A DNA stretch of 64,000 nt from Pleurodeles waltl (Eukaryota > Chordata > Amphibia > Caudata > Salamandridae). Below are positions 44,540-56,700 of this stretch, piece by piece. The notes under the pieces were generated by a model, which saw only the letters and a program-made list of their open reading frames with translations, made no database searches and was not told the origin of the DNA. The translations under genes were made by a program, and so were the position numbers. The DNA lies in the NCBI RefSeq assembly GCF_031143425.1, contig NC_090444.1, forward strand, positions 57,717,533 through 57,781,532, read 5' to 3'. Positions within the stretch are counted from its first letter, which is position 1. Each line of letters starts with the position of its first letter.

Positions 44540-46835
44540 TTATAAATGTACAAAAAGTTCTTCATCCACATTCAACCCGTGCAGGATCTTTGTACGAAGT
44601 TGAATAATATATTTACTTTCAAGCTGTCTCAGTAATAGTGTTCTGTTTCCACCACGTTCATTGATATTTACTTGCGTCAAACCAAAAAACGATATGCCTC
44701 TCCAATCTGTGGTGTGGCATTTATTATGATGTCTAGCAACTGCATAACTCCGATCCTGATGTTGAATTGCTCTAATATGTTCCAATATTCTCTTCTTCAA
44801 TAGACATATTGTGCTTCCCATATATTGTAACCCACATTCACATTGGATCGGATACACTACAAATTGGCTATTGCATGTCAATATTTGCACAATCTGTACT
44901 TCTCTTCCTTTGTAATCTGTAAAGGATTTCATGTTTTTCGCAATTTGGCATGCTTTGCATTTATTGCATTTATGAAAACCTGTTGATCCTATATTTAACC
45001 AATTAGTTCAAGGATGTTCCAAATAGTGGCTTCTGAGATAGAGATCTCGACCTTCTATATGTTACTTGTGGCCTTATTCCTTCTATTTGCTTTGGATCCT
45101 GATCACTCCTTAGGATCTTCCAATATCTCTTGAAGATGTTTTCAATTATTTCGCTCTCTTTACTATATGTTAAGATCAAAAGCGGTCCCTCAATTTCTTC
45201 TTGTTTTTGAGAGATCTTAACTTTATGGTCGACCAACGTTTGCTGGCGTGTTCTCTTTTGAGCTTTTACTGCTCCTAGTTCAACGTTTACCTTTGGATAT
45301 CCTCTCCTGAGGAATCTTTGCTTGACATCTCTATATTGTGTTTCCAATTCTACATCATTCGAACAGTTTCTTCTAGTTCTTAAAAATTCACCAAATGGAA
45401 TATTCCTTAGTAATGGCTTGGGATGTACGCTTGTCCCATGTAAGATGCTGTTCGTAGAAGTTTCCTTCCTATACATGGCTGTATGCAGCTGATTATTGTC
45501 CACATAGACCTTAATAGCTAAGATTTGTATCTGTATTGGACTAATGTCAAAAGTAAACTGGAGACCATAGATGTTTTGATTCAATAATTGGAAATATGAT
45601 GAAAAATCTTCCTTGGATCCATTCCATATTATGAAAAGATCAATGTAGCGTAGCCACAAGACAATCTAATCCAGATGTTCCTGATATTGATCTTTCGATG
45701 CCACTTCTCATTCCCACCATCCCATTGTGAGATTCACATAATTAGGGGATAATGAAATTCCCATGGTTGTATCTTGTCTTTGTTTGTACACTTGACGATT
45801 AAACAAAAATACATTATTCTGGAGACACATTTTTACCATCTCTATCATCATTGAGTATATTTAAAGGCATGAAGACCTATTTCATGACAAATCGATGTAT
45901 AGAGTGAAACCACATCTACGGTCACTAAGAGAAAATTGGGTTGCCGTGATATGTCTGCAATTGCTTTTAAAAAGTCTCTAGTATCCTTTCTATATGAACT
46001 CAACGTAGCTACCATTAGAGCAAAATAGTAATCTACATTTTTGGAAATATTGTCAAATACTGATCCACAAGCAGATATAATCGATCTTCTAGGTGGATTC
46101 TTAAGTTTTTTATGAATTTTGGGTAGAAAATATATAGTTGGTGTAATCGGAAAATCTTGACTTAAAAATTTCAATTCATCTTTATTAATCAGAAGTTCCT
46201 GATGCCAATACTTCAACTAAATGTTAACTTGACTCAGTATTTCTTGTGTAGGATTGGTATCTAGTTTGTGATAATTCTGTGTATCATTTAATTGTCTCAT
46301 TGCTTCTTTAACATAATCCCTGGAATTTAGAATGACCACATTACCACCTTTATCAGCTGGTTTTATGATGATTTTATCATTGCTCATTAATCGATTTAGA
46401 GCTCTTCTTTCCTATTGAGTCATGTTCTCTTCTCCTTGAGATTGTTTTCCTATTGCAGCATCATAAAACAAATCCACTTTATTGCCTGGATTGAGAATAG
46501 GGCAACATTTTGATTTTGTTTGAAGTGACTATATACATGATCATTAGTTGAAATACCCAAATGATTCATAATTTCCATTATAGTGACTTCCTCATCTTCC
46601 AAATTATGCATTAGATCATAGCATACTTTCACGTCTTGTAGTTGAATGTGAACGTGTTCATTCATTGCTTTTGATGGAATGTTTAGCAAAGTGTTTAGCT
46701 AGTTTGATTTTCCTTATAAACTTATATGTATCAATGTTTGTTTCGACTCTGTCAAAATGATGCACTGGACAGAAAGAAAATCCTTTATTCAACACTTTGT
46801 TCTCCTCTTTTGAAAGTTCATAATCCGAATAAAAA
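44540..46835 (-). pseudogene. PLE 2 polyprotein (RT plus GIY-YIG endonuclease), decayed
   Basis: Recognisable blocks in order: NKVLNKGFSFCPVHHFDRVE (46800-46740), FLPKIHKKLKNPPRRSIISA (RT fingers, about 46130), LVTVDVVSLYTSICHEIGLH (motif A, about 45900), LRYIDLFIIWNGS (motif C, 45640), SLSQKPLFGTSLN near 45010, a Cys knuckle CNKCKACQIAKN (about 44960), and the nuclease with VVYPIQCECGLQYMGSTICL, KKRILEHIRAI and ESKYIIQLRTKILHGLNVDE. Motif C reads YID-L where PLEs have YIDD, so a catalytic Asp is missing. Stops separate the 45848-46216 and 45003-45659 pieces. Confidence 0.82.
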
Positions 46836-47150
46836 CAACATTATTATAAGAGATGCAAATCATATGTCAGGGTCAACAATCATCAAAAGGTAGGGGCCAA
46901 GGACGTAGTCAGGGCAGAGTCCACCCAAGATCAAAATTCACACAGCAAAACATAGAAAAACTAGAAGAGGGAGAGGAAAGACAAAATGATCCTCCACGCA
47001 ACAGACAGAAGAAATAAATGTAAGTGATAATATTAAAGAAAACCTTGTCGTAAATTTATCGGATTATGAACTTCCAAAAGAGGAAAACAAAGTGTTGAAT
47101 AAAGGATTGTCTTTCTGTCCAGAGCATCAATTTGACAGAGTCAAATAAAA
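46836..47150 (+). mobile_element. Inverted 5' fragment of a PLE
   Basis: On the plus strand this encodes SSKGRGQGRSQGRVHPRSKF and later NLVVNLSDYELPKEENKVLN and KGLSFCPEHQFDRVK, the block that precedes RT in PLEs. The same block is read in the opposite direction at 46740-46835, so the two face head to head. It ends near 47150 where the match to PLE coding stops. Confidence 0.75.
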
Positions 47151-47186
47151 ATGGATACATATACATTTATAGGGTTAAAACAATAT

Positions 47187-47649
47187 GGGGCAGATTCTTG
47201 AAAAGTCAGGCTGCACCCAGTGCAGCGCCACTTTCCTTGCACCCCTTAGCACCCCCTACCGCCACCATGCCTGTGCCGTATTTAAAATGTGGCGCACCAT
47301 GGCACAGGTTAGGAAATAACGTCAGAATGTTTGATGCTATTTATGTACTGTTCAGGGTTAGCGCCAAAATGTTGTAACCAATGGTGTGCCCCCATTTAAC
47401 GCCTGCTCTGAGCAGGCATTAAAATGCTGAAAAAAATGGTGCAAAGAAATCTCGTAGATTTCTTTGAGCCATTTGTTCGGCCCTCCTGATGTGAGAACAC
47501 CCACCTTGAATACATTATGCCTGGCGCAGACATGCATTGCACCACTTTGTAAATCTGGATTGCCGATTTTCGCCTCGTTGGGCAACAATAGTGCAACAAA
47601 TTATGCTAATGTTGCACACAGAGTTGATAGGCCTTCTTAAATCTGGGTC
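47187..47649. mobile_element. MITE, 463 bp, TAT target duplication
   Basis: The ends GGGGCAGATTCTTGAAAAG and, in reverse, GACCCAGATTTAAGAAGG are inverted repeats. TAT flanks both sides (47184-47186, 47650-47652). It shares internal phrases with the element at 7979-8321 (Ala-less 'tttaacgcctgctctgagca', 'aatacattatgcctgg'). Non-coding. Confidence 0.75.
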
Positions 47650-47652
47650 TAT

Positions 47653-48544
47653 GTTGCTTAGTAACATGCGATATTTAAGATACAATCCTGTGGATCCCCA
47701 GCTTCACTGGTAGTCATCAGAGAAGTATGTTTTCAAAGAAGAACAATGGGCTAAAGAAATATAAGAGACTGACAACAATGGAATTTCATACCAGGACAAT
47801 TCTGCTGTGGCGAGATGCTGAGTTTTTATAGTGAGAAGATGTGCAACAACAGAGTGATGCACGACAACTGATAGTGGGGAAATTAAGGCAGCTCCCACAC
47901 ATTGCAATCTAGTGGGAGCCAACCTTGATTGGGTTCAGTGTTGAGGAGTGACAAGCATTAGACCTTTTCTGATCCCCATGGCTTTAAACTAACACCTCAA
48001 GTGCAAATCAATTTTGTTCTTGAAAATACAATTAAAAAAGTTTAACATTGTCAGAGAACCTTTACACGGCCATGGAGCTCAATACCTTCTTCATCTTTTG
48101 GCTTCTTTAGGCCACTATAAGGTTTCAAGGATGTCTTTCTGATCAGTCTTGCAAATGTTTAGCCATTTCACCACAACTCAGAACCATTGCTTACTGTACC
48201 TAACCATTCCCAAAAAATTTACCTACCAGAGAAAGAGTGACAGGGTCAGGAAGGTTACGAATGGCTTCAGCTCTTTCAGAGGAGAGGTGACATTTGCATG
48301 TATAAATCTCATGGTTACGATATCTCATTCTGAGAAGGTTAAACTGTATTTTTTTTCCTTTAAAGTATTGTGCCAATTCTTAGCCAATTCGGCGAGGAGA
48401 CAGACTGACATTTCTTTGAATTGATCTAGAAAAAAATACCAACAGAAAATTGTCAACATATTGAATTAGAGTTGAGAAATCAATAAATCAGTCAGCATTT
48501 ACAAAGTGTGGCAAATCACATGTGAGGGTCTAAAGGTGCTGACA
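47653..48544. other. No gene recognised
   Basis: Spacer without visible repeats or domains. The plus open frame at 48149-48424 has no recognisable feature. Confidence 0.3.
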
Positions 48545-48905
48545 ATGCTAGCTGTTTTTTGGTGCACTGTCCATTCGAACAGACTTGTCTTCAGTCCTTT
48601 TCTGAATTCCCGGTGTGATGCAGCATTCAAGAGGTGCAGGGGAATGTCGTTCCAGACTTTAGCCACCAGGTGAGAGAAGAAACAACCTCCAATGTTGGTT
48701 CAGAAAATCTGGGTGGTGACTGTGAGGAAAAGGGAGGCAGATCGCAGGTGTCTGGTTGATTGGTCGAAGGTCATTCGTTTGTTGATTTATGCTAGTTATT
48801 TGTTGTACAGGACTTTCTATGCTTGGATCAGCAACTTGAGCGGGTGATAAGAGTCCATCTGGGGAGGCTAAGGATGAGTCTTGCCACTGAGTTTTGTGTT
48901 GTCTG
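48545..48905 (-). pseudogene. L2/CR1-type LINE, reverse transcriptase C-terminal end
   Basis: On the minus strand one frame reads DQSTRHLRSASLFLTVTT, then GCFFSHLVAKVWNDIPLHLL and REFRKGLKTSLFEW. This is the typical tail of L2/CR1-like LINE ORF2 ('R.LRSS', 'AP.LWN.LP..LR', 'FK..LKT.LF'). Stops and frame slips are present. The LINE 3' repeats were not identified. Confidence 0.6.
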
Positions 48906-48909
48906 TCTG

Positions 48910-49399
48910 GGAAAGAAAACCATAATTTCCAAATCCTTCTTTAGGGCTTAGGAAAAGATTGAAGAAAAGTTTCTAAATAATTGTTTTAGTTGTTGTTATC
49001 AGAATGTTAACAAGAAGAGATACTGACTCTTACCTGGTATGGGGATGGAAAAGAAGACATAAAGATTAACTATGGGGAGCCATTGGGAGCTAGCAGGTGT
49101 GCAGAGCAGAATGATATTGAGATGTGGCACCACTGGAAAGCTTGGAAAAGTCGCATTATTAATAACCCTTTGTTCAGTATGAATCTGTACATGTTTGCTT
49201 TGCCACCTTGCAAATCGGGAGAATCATAGTGTTACATCTACTAATAGTTGGTACCAGAACCCCTTGCTCAATCAAATCTGGTGTTACAGGCCACACACAG
49301 GGTAGATACGTTCTTTTACCTTGTGGTTTTCACAGGTACTGAGATATTCTAGGTAGCTTTTCCTGAGGGTCGACCTTCACCTTTATGGTTTACATTGAA
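48910..49399. other. No gene recognised
   Basis: Spacer between the LINE remnant and the 3' end of PLE 3. The exact 3' boundary of PLE 3 is uncertain and may extend into this interval. Confidence 0.3.
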
Positions 49400-49607
49400 T
49401 AGATGAATCCCACATTGTTGGACCCTGTGGATATATCCAAAAAGAGAAGGAGGCACCCAACTTGTCGAGGCTCAGTTTGTGGCGGTCTTGATGTGGGATC
49501 GGGAATCCCATAAAATATTTGTAAATTATTCTCACTCCATCGGAAAGAAATTCAAGACACCAGTCGGACAGTTTCAAAGTATATTAAAGAAAGTGAAAAA
49601 TGTACTT

Positions 49608-49647
49608 CCTCCCAACGTGTTTCAGCTGTAGCCTTGTTCACGGATGG
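49608..49647 (-). ncRNA. Hammerhead-ribozyme-like core (copy E)
   Basis: On the minus strand: CCATCC, then GTGAACA, AG, helix II GCT/AGC with a flanking G-U, then TGAAACACGTTGGGAGG. CCATCC and GGGAGG give five of six helix I pairs (one G-U). Position 7 is A, positions 3 and 8 are G and C. The GAAA box and the ACACGTT helix III are intact. It is one of the best-preserved of the set. Confidence 0.55.
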
Positions 49648-50068
49648 GGGTATATTGCACACAACAAATATAAATACCATTTCCAAATACACAAACATAA
49701 AAAAAAGGACTCATACCACAGTGCTTATATGTATCACCCTGAAAACATAAGTGCCATCTTTTAAAGGTATATAAAGCAACATGCCTCTAGGAGGATACCA
49801 AAATATATGCAGTTTCTTTACTGTCTAATTGTCAGTTTGTATAACATATTTATATCAACACAATTATTTATAAATGTATGACAATATATTGCAAATTGCA
49901 TATTCAATACTTAAGCAGGTAGCCTTCTATTGCATATTAATATATCACATTAGTTTAATACCTTTATCAAGATAAAGTGCTATACATCTAAAGAACCCCA
50001 AGAAAAATTTATAATTAAAATATCCAATAGAGATTTGTAAAAAAAAATGTAACCTCTAATCATAGAAG

Positions 50069-51100
50069 CTAGAAAAATCCAATACAATAATCAATTAGCT
50101 GCCAAGGTGAGTATTTATTCATCTCTTCACTCAAATTTAACCCATTCGGAAATAGAGTCATAAATTTGATAATATATTTTGATTCAAGAACACGTAACAA
50201 TCTCTGTCTGTCTCCACCTCGTGCATTGAGTTTGATTTGATCACAGACCAAATATGAAAGTTATTTTTCATCACCTTGATGTACTTCATGAAAATGTCGT
50301 GCCACCGGATAATTACGATCAAAATTACGAATGGCTCTCACATGTTCTAACATTCTCTTTTTTGCTTTATGAATCATACTTCCCACATATATCTTATTGC
50401 AAGGGCAATGTAAACAATACACACAGAAATCAGTATTGCATGTAAAAAATCCCTTTATGATATACTCATTTTGGCCAGCACCCCATGTTACAGTTTTGCA
50501 GTCTTTACTATGTCTACAAGCCTTGCACTGGTGACAGCAAAAAAAACCTGAAATCTCAGATCTCTCATTCTCAAATTTGGTGCTGCTCAGCACCATATTG
50601 GGACTGAGATTATCTCTAAGCGACCTGCCCTTCCGGAAAGTTAATGCCGGGCTATTGCACACAAAATCCTGTAGATCTGGATCTCTCTTAAGGATGTGCC
50701 AGCTCCTAGTAAGTGCTCGCCTCAAATTTAACGTTTGATTGGAGTAGGTCGTAATAAACCTGATCTTTTCATCGGTAGTGTTGCGTTGGTGCATACGATA
50801 CAGTAATTCTGACCTTGTGGTACTTTCAACTTTCCTTACAGCCTGCCTGATAATATTGAAACCTTGAACACATGATCTCGCACTCTTGCTGATATTTTTC
50901 ATCGGTACTGCATATTCGTCTTGCTCTTAAGAGTTCCCCATATGGTATACTCCTAATCAAGTTAGGATGAGCACTCCTGGCATTCAACAGGCTGTTCCCT
51001 GCTGTTGTTTTCCTGTAAAGCCTGGTATGTACCAGGTTATTTTCAACATTTAGTTCAACATCTAAAAACTGAATAGATGTACTGCTGTGCTGTTCACTAA
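50069..51100 (-). pseudogene. PLE 3 polyprotein, RT end and GIY-YIG endonuclease
   Basis: On the minus strand: IQFLDVELNVENNLVHTRLY and SIPYGELLRARRICSTDEKY (RT thumb side, 51080-50910), VESTTRSELLYRMHQRNTTD, a run to SLRDNLSPNMVLSSTKFENE, the knuckle CHQCKACRHSKDCKT, and the nuclease with FCVYCLHCPCNKIYVGSMIH and KKRMLEHVRAIRNFDRNYPV. The end is ESKYIIKFMTLFPNGLNLSE in a second frame (50069-50251). The nuclease core of VYCL..C..IYVG is well kept. Confidence 0.82.
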
Positions 51101-51489
51101 GGTGGTCATTCTGACCTCGGCGGTAAAAGGCACTTACCGCCGGTCAGAAGACCGCCATAATACCGCCGCGGACGCGGTAAGCCGCCACGGTCATTCTGAC
51201 CCACAACTGCCAAACCTCCAAAAATCCGACCTCCACTGCAGTCCGCCACATCAGCGGGCAGCGATAAACTGGAGATGACCAAACCTCCACCGTCACGCCA
51301 ACAGAAATACGCCCATGCCATTACGACCCACGAATCCACGCGGCGGTCATTCAAACGCGGTATTCCATTGGCGGTACACACCGCTGCGGTCAAAATACAC
51401 ACCCAGCACCAACACACAGCCACATTGGACAATTTGAAATACACACACCTGAAACACATACATGCACCACTCCCACACATCCAATCAAC

Positions 51490-51496
51490 TATAAAA
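51490..51496 (+). promoter_or_regulatory. TATA box of the first SANT-like gene
   Basis: TATAAAA, about 200 bases before the ATG at 51693. The truncated copy keeps the same motif in the same context (about 35304-35310, minus). Transcription start would be near 51520. Confidence 0.5.
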
Positions 51497-51692
51497 CACA
51501 CACCCACATCACCCACAAACCCCTGCGACCACAAATCAGAGACGAAGGACAGAGAGAGACACCATAGAATAGAGAGCAACATCACACAGAGGCACAATAC
51601 ACCATCACCCACACCACATCTACGCACAAAGCACCACACACCACCACACTCATCACCACATACACCACCCCACACCTCATCCACACCACCCC

Positions 51693-53198
51693 ATGGCACC
51701 CCAAAGACACCCACGGTTTTCGGACCAAGAACTCAGGGTCATGGTGGAGGAAATAATAAGGGTAGAACCCCAGCTCTTCGGCATACAGGTGCAGCACACC
51801 ACTATAGCCAGGAAGGCGGAGCTATGGCAACGTATCGTAGACAGGGTCAACGCTGTGGGACAGCATCCCAGAAATCGGGAGGACATCTGCAAACGCTGGA
51901 ACGACCTACGGGGGAAGGTGCGCTCGATGGTGTCAAGGCAAAACATCGCTGTGCAGAAGACTGGCGGCGGACCCCCACCCACCCCACCCGAATTCACAGC
52001 ATGGGAGCAAGAGGTCTTGAACATCCTGCATCCTGAGGGCCTCGCTGGAGTAGCTGGAGGAATGGACTCTGGTAAGTCGAATCTCAACAACTACATCCCC
52101 CCACCCCACCAGCATGCCAACCCACAACCCCACCCTCACCCCCAATCCCCCATCACACATCCTCCATGAGAATGTCTCACCAGCACAACCCACCCAACCC
52201 AACACCAACCCCTGAATGCCAACACAAACCATGGACACCCATCACCTAAGCATGACCACTGCACATACCCATCCCCCCCACAAACCCCCCTCACAACTCC
52301 TCCCACAAGGGAATGGCACCACTGGGGGACAAGGGCACACACAAATCGCACGCCATGGCACACACAGAACCAATAACCATACTCTTTTACCCCTGCAGGA
52401 CCCGAACACCAACACACCGGTCAGGAGGGTCCAGAAATGTCCATCCCACCCCCGGAACAGGCCGCCAGTGATGACAGCAGCTCTGTCGACCTGGAACCTG
52501 ATGACCAGCCCGGACCATCGGGGACCTCTGGGCAGTGGGTTCCCCACACACAGACACAGGCCACAGCAGACCCAACCCCCTTTGGGAACAACAGCACAGC
52601 TCCCACCCAGCGGGCCCATGCCTCTGTCTCCAGGACAGGTCAATCAGCGGTGTGTCCGCCACTACAGGGCACCCAGGCTGACCCACCACCCCAACAACAA
52701 CAGGGAACTGGGGGCAGTGGTAGTGGGCACACCGTCCAGGGGACAGAGGCCCGGGGAAACAGGGCAACTCGGAGGGCTGCTGTGCGACAGGGGGGGGAGG
52801 AGAGGCCCAGGGAACCCACTCTCCAAGAGGCCCTCACCACCATCATGGGAGCGTACCACCACTCCCAAGAGACGATGGCGACGGTACTGGCCAGGTTCCA
52901 GGAGATCCAGGCACAGCAGGAGGAATGCTACATGGGGTTCAGAGACGAACTCAGGAACATCGGGTCCGGAATGGGGACCATCGTCCTGGCCCTCAACCGG
53001 ATAGAAAACACATTGCGGGACCATGTGGCACCACACAGGGCCCCTGTCACTAGCCAGGACCAGGAACAGCGTACCACCTCCGCCGGCGCTAGTGGACAGG
53101 AGGCCCCCACACAACGACAGGCCACCAGAACCCCACCTCCTGCTGAAGAACAACCACCCCGCAAGAGGAGCCTGAGATCACAAAAGAGGACAGAGTAG
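51693..53198 (+). CDS. Harbinger SANT/Myb-like DNA-binding protein 1 (two exons)
   Basis: Exon 1 is 51693-52071 and ends TCTG|GTAAGT. Exon 2 is 52399-53198 after acceptor CCCCTGCAG. The join keeps frame (phase 1) and gives 392 residues. Residues 8-80 look like a SANT/Myb-like trihelix: RFSDQELRVMVEEIIRVEPQ, then ELWQRIVDRVNAVG and ICKRWNDLRGKVRSM. The middle is Pro/Gln/Ser-rich and low-complexity. Near residues 275-330 is a likely coiled coil (EALTTIMGAYHHSQETMATV, then RFQEIQAQQEECYMGFRDEL). The C-terminus is basic (PPRKRSLRSQKRTE), a probable nuclear signal. In Harbinger systems such proteins bind the terminal repeats and bring the transposase to the nucleus. AATAAA follows at 53412. The frame is open throughout; a broken copy with the same intron lies at 33705-35099. 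Confidence 0.82.
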
Positions 53199-53411
53199 GA
53201 TGCCAAGACCCCCGCCAGCATGAGATACCCCCTGAAGTCATCCCACTGTCCCACATTGCCACCCTGTCCAACCTTTAACTGCCCCTGCTCCATCCTTCCA
53301 CAGGCATATGGACAATGCACCTGTGAGACTGAGAACTGGACTCTGCCATGGACATTACTCCACCCCCACCCTTCACCGTTTTACTATCATGGTCCTATAT
53401 GTAGCACAAAA

Positions 53412-53417
53412 AATAAA
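53412..53417 (+). terminator. Polyadenylation signal AATAAA of SANT-like gene 1
   Basis: AATAAA lies 214 bases after the stop codon at 53198, on the coding strand and before the convergent transposase gene ends at 53705. Confidence 0.5.
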
Positions 53418-53704
53418 TCACTATTTGCACATAAAATATTCTGGAGTCAGCTTGTATTCATAACAAATGTATTACACACAACGGTTCAATTATGTTCTGT
53501 TAAATTGTGATGACAACATACCAATGTCAATAAGCTTTAGTCCATGGGCTAACAAAGCAGTAGTCACGCACTGGGTCATACAGCTCTGAAAAGGGAAGGC
53601 AAAGTCACAAATCAGCTAAAAGGAACTGGGGGGAAACACAGAAAGTAGAGATGCAGGAGGCCTTAAGTAAATGTAAAATGTCGTGGGTGATTCTTACCTG
53701 TGTG

Positions 53705-56700
53705 CTACTGAAAATACTGTTGTATAACTGTGTCCCTGTTGTCTGTCTCGTCGCCGTCGTCTTCCTCCTCTTCACTCTCCACAGCTGCTACAACACCACC
53801 ATCTGGATCATCCTCCTGCAGGAAAGGCACCTGGCGTCGCAATGCAAGATTGTGAAGCATACAGCAGGCCACGATGATATGGCACACCTTCTTTGGTGAG
53901 TACATTAGGGATCCGCCTGTCATATGCAGGCATCTAAACCTGGCCTTCAGGAGGCCGAAGGTCCTTTCTATGATCCTCCTAGTTCGCCCATGGGCCTCAT
54001 TGTACCGTTCCTCAGCCCTGGTCCGGGGATTCCTCACTGGGGTCAGTAGCCAAGGCAGGTTGGGGTAACCATAGTCACCTATTAGCCACACACGGTGTCT
54101 CTGTAGCTGTTCCATCACATAAGGGATGCTGCTATTTCGCATGACATACGCGTCATGCACTGACCCTGGGAACTTGTCATTTAGATGGGAGATGTACTGG
54201 TCAGCCAAACAGATCACCTGCACATTCATCGAATGATAATTTTTCCGATTTCTGTACACCTGCTCATTGTCTTTTGGGGGGACTAAAGCCACATGGGTCC
54301 CATCAATGGCACCAATTATGTTGGGGATGTGTCCAAGGGCATAGAAATCACCCTTCACAGTGGCCAAATCACCCTCCTCTGGGAAAACAATGTAGCTCCG
54401 CATGTATTTCATCAAGGCAGACAACACTCTGGACAAAACCTTAGAAAACATAGGCTGAGACATCCCTCGTGACATGGCCACTGTTGTTTGGAATGATCCA
54501 CTTGCCAAAAAATGAAGTACTGACAGAACCTGCACCAGAGGGGGAATTCCTGTGGGTTGGCGGATGGGGGACATCAGGGCTGGCTCCAGCTGGGCACACA
54601 GTTCATGGATAGTGGCTCGGTCAAGTCGGTATCGGAGTATAATGTGGCGTTCTTCCATTGTCGACAGGTCCACCAGCGGGCGGTACACAGGAGGATTCAT
54701 CCTTCTACTCGCAAGTCCCAGCGGACGGTGCCTAGGAAGGACAACATGGAGTATAGAGCCAAGAAACCCACAGGTACGTAACCACAGCTTGCACAGTACA
54801 AGAATCGTTAGTCATTGAAAGGCTTGTATGATTGGCAATGCAAGGCCTAGGCCTGTATGACGCAGTAGAAATTAAGCCATGTGGGCCCTTGAAATGGCGG
54901 CTGCCTGACCTGTGAAGTGTGACAATGGGATGTGAGGTCAATGCGCTGGCGTGGCACACCATGGCGGTAGGCGGTCGAAGACCGCTGTGCGAAGCCGCAT
55001 TGGTTAACAATGAACCCTATGGGTTTCATGAGCCAATGACGATGTGCGCCGGTGGTCGCGGTACGCACCACCGCGGTACGCACCGCCGCGGACGTGACCG
55101 CCATTTTCTATCTGCTTAATCACTCGAGACCTGATCATCCACAGGAGAGGACCTATACTGCAAGTGCTGCTGTGACCTCGGTCTGGAAGAGACAATGGCT
55201 GCTGCGACTGGGGAAAGGGCCCCTGCCTTCACTTCTGAAGAGTTGGAGAAACTAGTGGATGGGGTCCTCCCCCAGTATGCGCTACTGTATGGTCCTCCAG
55301 ACCAACAGGTAAGTACACAGGGTGCACGTTGAATGGGCAATGCATGTGTTGAGTGGGGTGGATATAAGAAGTTGGGGGGGAGAGAATGACGAGTGCAAGG
55401 CACGACAGATGAGAGCATGTGCCACATGGCAAGGTTGGGGGGGGGGGCAATCACATCTAACATGCAGAAAAATGATGATATTTCCTTTCCCACCCTGTAC
55501 ATGTCAAATAGGTCAGCGCCCATCAGAAAGTCGACATTTGGCGTGCCATCGCCAAGGAAGTCCGGACCCTGGGGGTCTACAACAGACAGGGCACCCACTG
55601 CTACAAGAGGTGGGAGGAACTCAGCCACGGAACCAGGAAGACCGCTGAGTCACTGCTGGGGATGGCCTCCCAACCTAGGAGGGGTGCCAGTCGTACCCTG
55701 ACCCCCCTGATGTCCTGGATCCTGGCGGTGGCCTACCCTGATTTGGATGGGCGCATGAGGACATCACAGCAGACACAAGGGAGTGAGTACCAGCTAATTC
55801 AGCTATTTTAACGCGCAGTGGAGGTGCCTGGGTGGGGGAGGAGGGCTGTGGGTGACATTAGGCCAGGGCGCTTTCTGTAGTGTAGTCCTCTCCTTTAGCC
55901 ATGGCCCTGTGCCACCGCCCCCCACCTCTGTAGGGTGACAAGTACAGCTATCCATGGTCCAGCATCCCCCATGTGCGCATTTGTTGTCCCTAGACCTGTA
56001 GGCCTAGTCACAAGTACTGAGTAGTGTACCCCGATAGCGCAGCTTAGTGCATGAGGCTCCTGTGTCTGTCCTCTCCGACAACGGTGTTGACAATGCATGC
56101 ACTCAACCTGTTTTTTTTTCTCCCCCCACCCTTTTTCTTTATCTACTTTTCCATGTGTGAATTAGCATCAACAGGCGGAGGAGATTTGGCACCGGAGCAC
56201 GAGGGAGCTGCGAGTCACAAGGCCCCGGTGGGCCATAGCACAGACACCGAGGCCACCAGTGATACGGAGGGCGAGGGGAGCTTCACAACGGGGACCCGTG
56301 GTGATACCAGCGACACCGACACGTCCTCGGATGGGAGCTCCCTAGCGGTGGTGGCAACATCCGTGCCCCCGCCTCTACAGGTACAGCCGCCACCCAGCGC
56401 ACCAGCTCCGCCCTCCCAGCAGCCCCTCAGCCTACGCTCCGTGCCCGCTCGCCCAAGAAGGCGGGCATCTCCTTCGCCCCAGGCACCTCAGGCCCTGCCC
56501 CTGTTACCCCTGCTGCCCTCAGTGAGGAGGTCATTGACCTCCTACAGACCATCATTGTTGGGCAGTCTACCCTTTTGAATGCCATCCAGGGTGTGGAGAG
56601 GGAGGTGCATTGTAGCAATGCATGCCTGGAGGGCATTCATTCGGGTCAGGCTGCCCATCAACGATCATTCAATTCTCTGGCCTCAGCACTGACGGCAGCC

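Larger units (their letters stand above)
43486..46835 (-). mobile_element. Penelope-like retrotransposon 2, minus strand
   Basis: Read on the minus strand: PLE N-terminal/RT coding from 46835, endonuclease ending near 44540, AT-rich 3' region, then hammerhead-like core at 43677-43634, AATAAA (about 43618) and TA-rich sequence. At 46835/46836 it meets an inverted piece of another copy of its own 5' region. Confidence 0.8.
49400..51100 (-). mobile_element. Penelope-like retrotransposon 3, 3' part (split by Harbinger)
   Basis: Contains the RT thumb region, the GIY-YIG nuclease, the 3' region and the hammerhead-like terminus. Its upstream part continues at 59772-60252 on the other side of the Harbinger. 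The coding frame runs through the insertion site once the transposon and one TTA are discounted (NLKL from the right side, SEQHSSTSIQFLDVEL from the left). Confidence 0.85.

Noticed and set aside
52242..53153. Long minus-strand frames opposite the SANT-1 exons
   Set aside because: Shadows of the plus-strand coding sequence. Plus strand has splice sites, domain match and a second copy; the minus frames have none.
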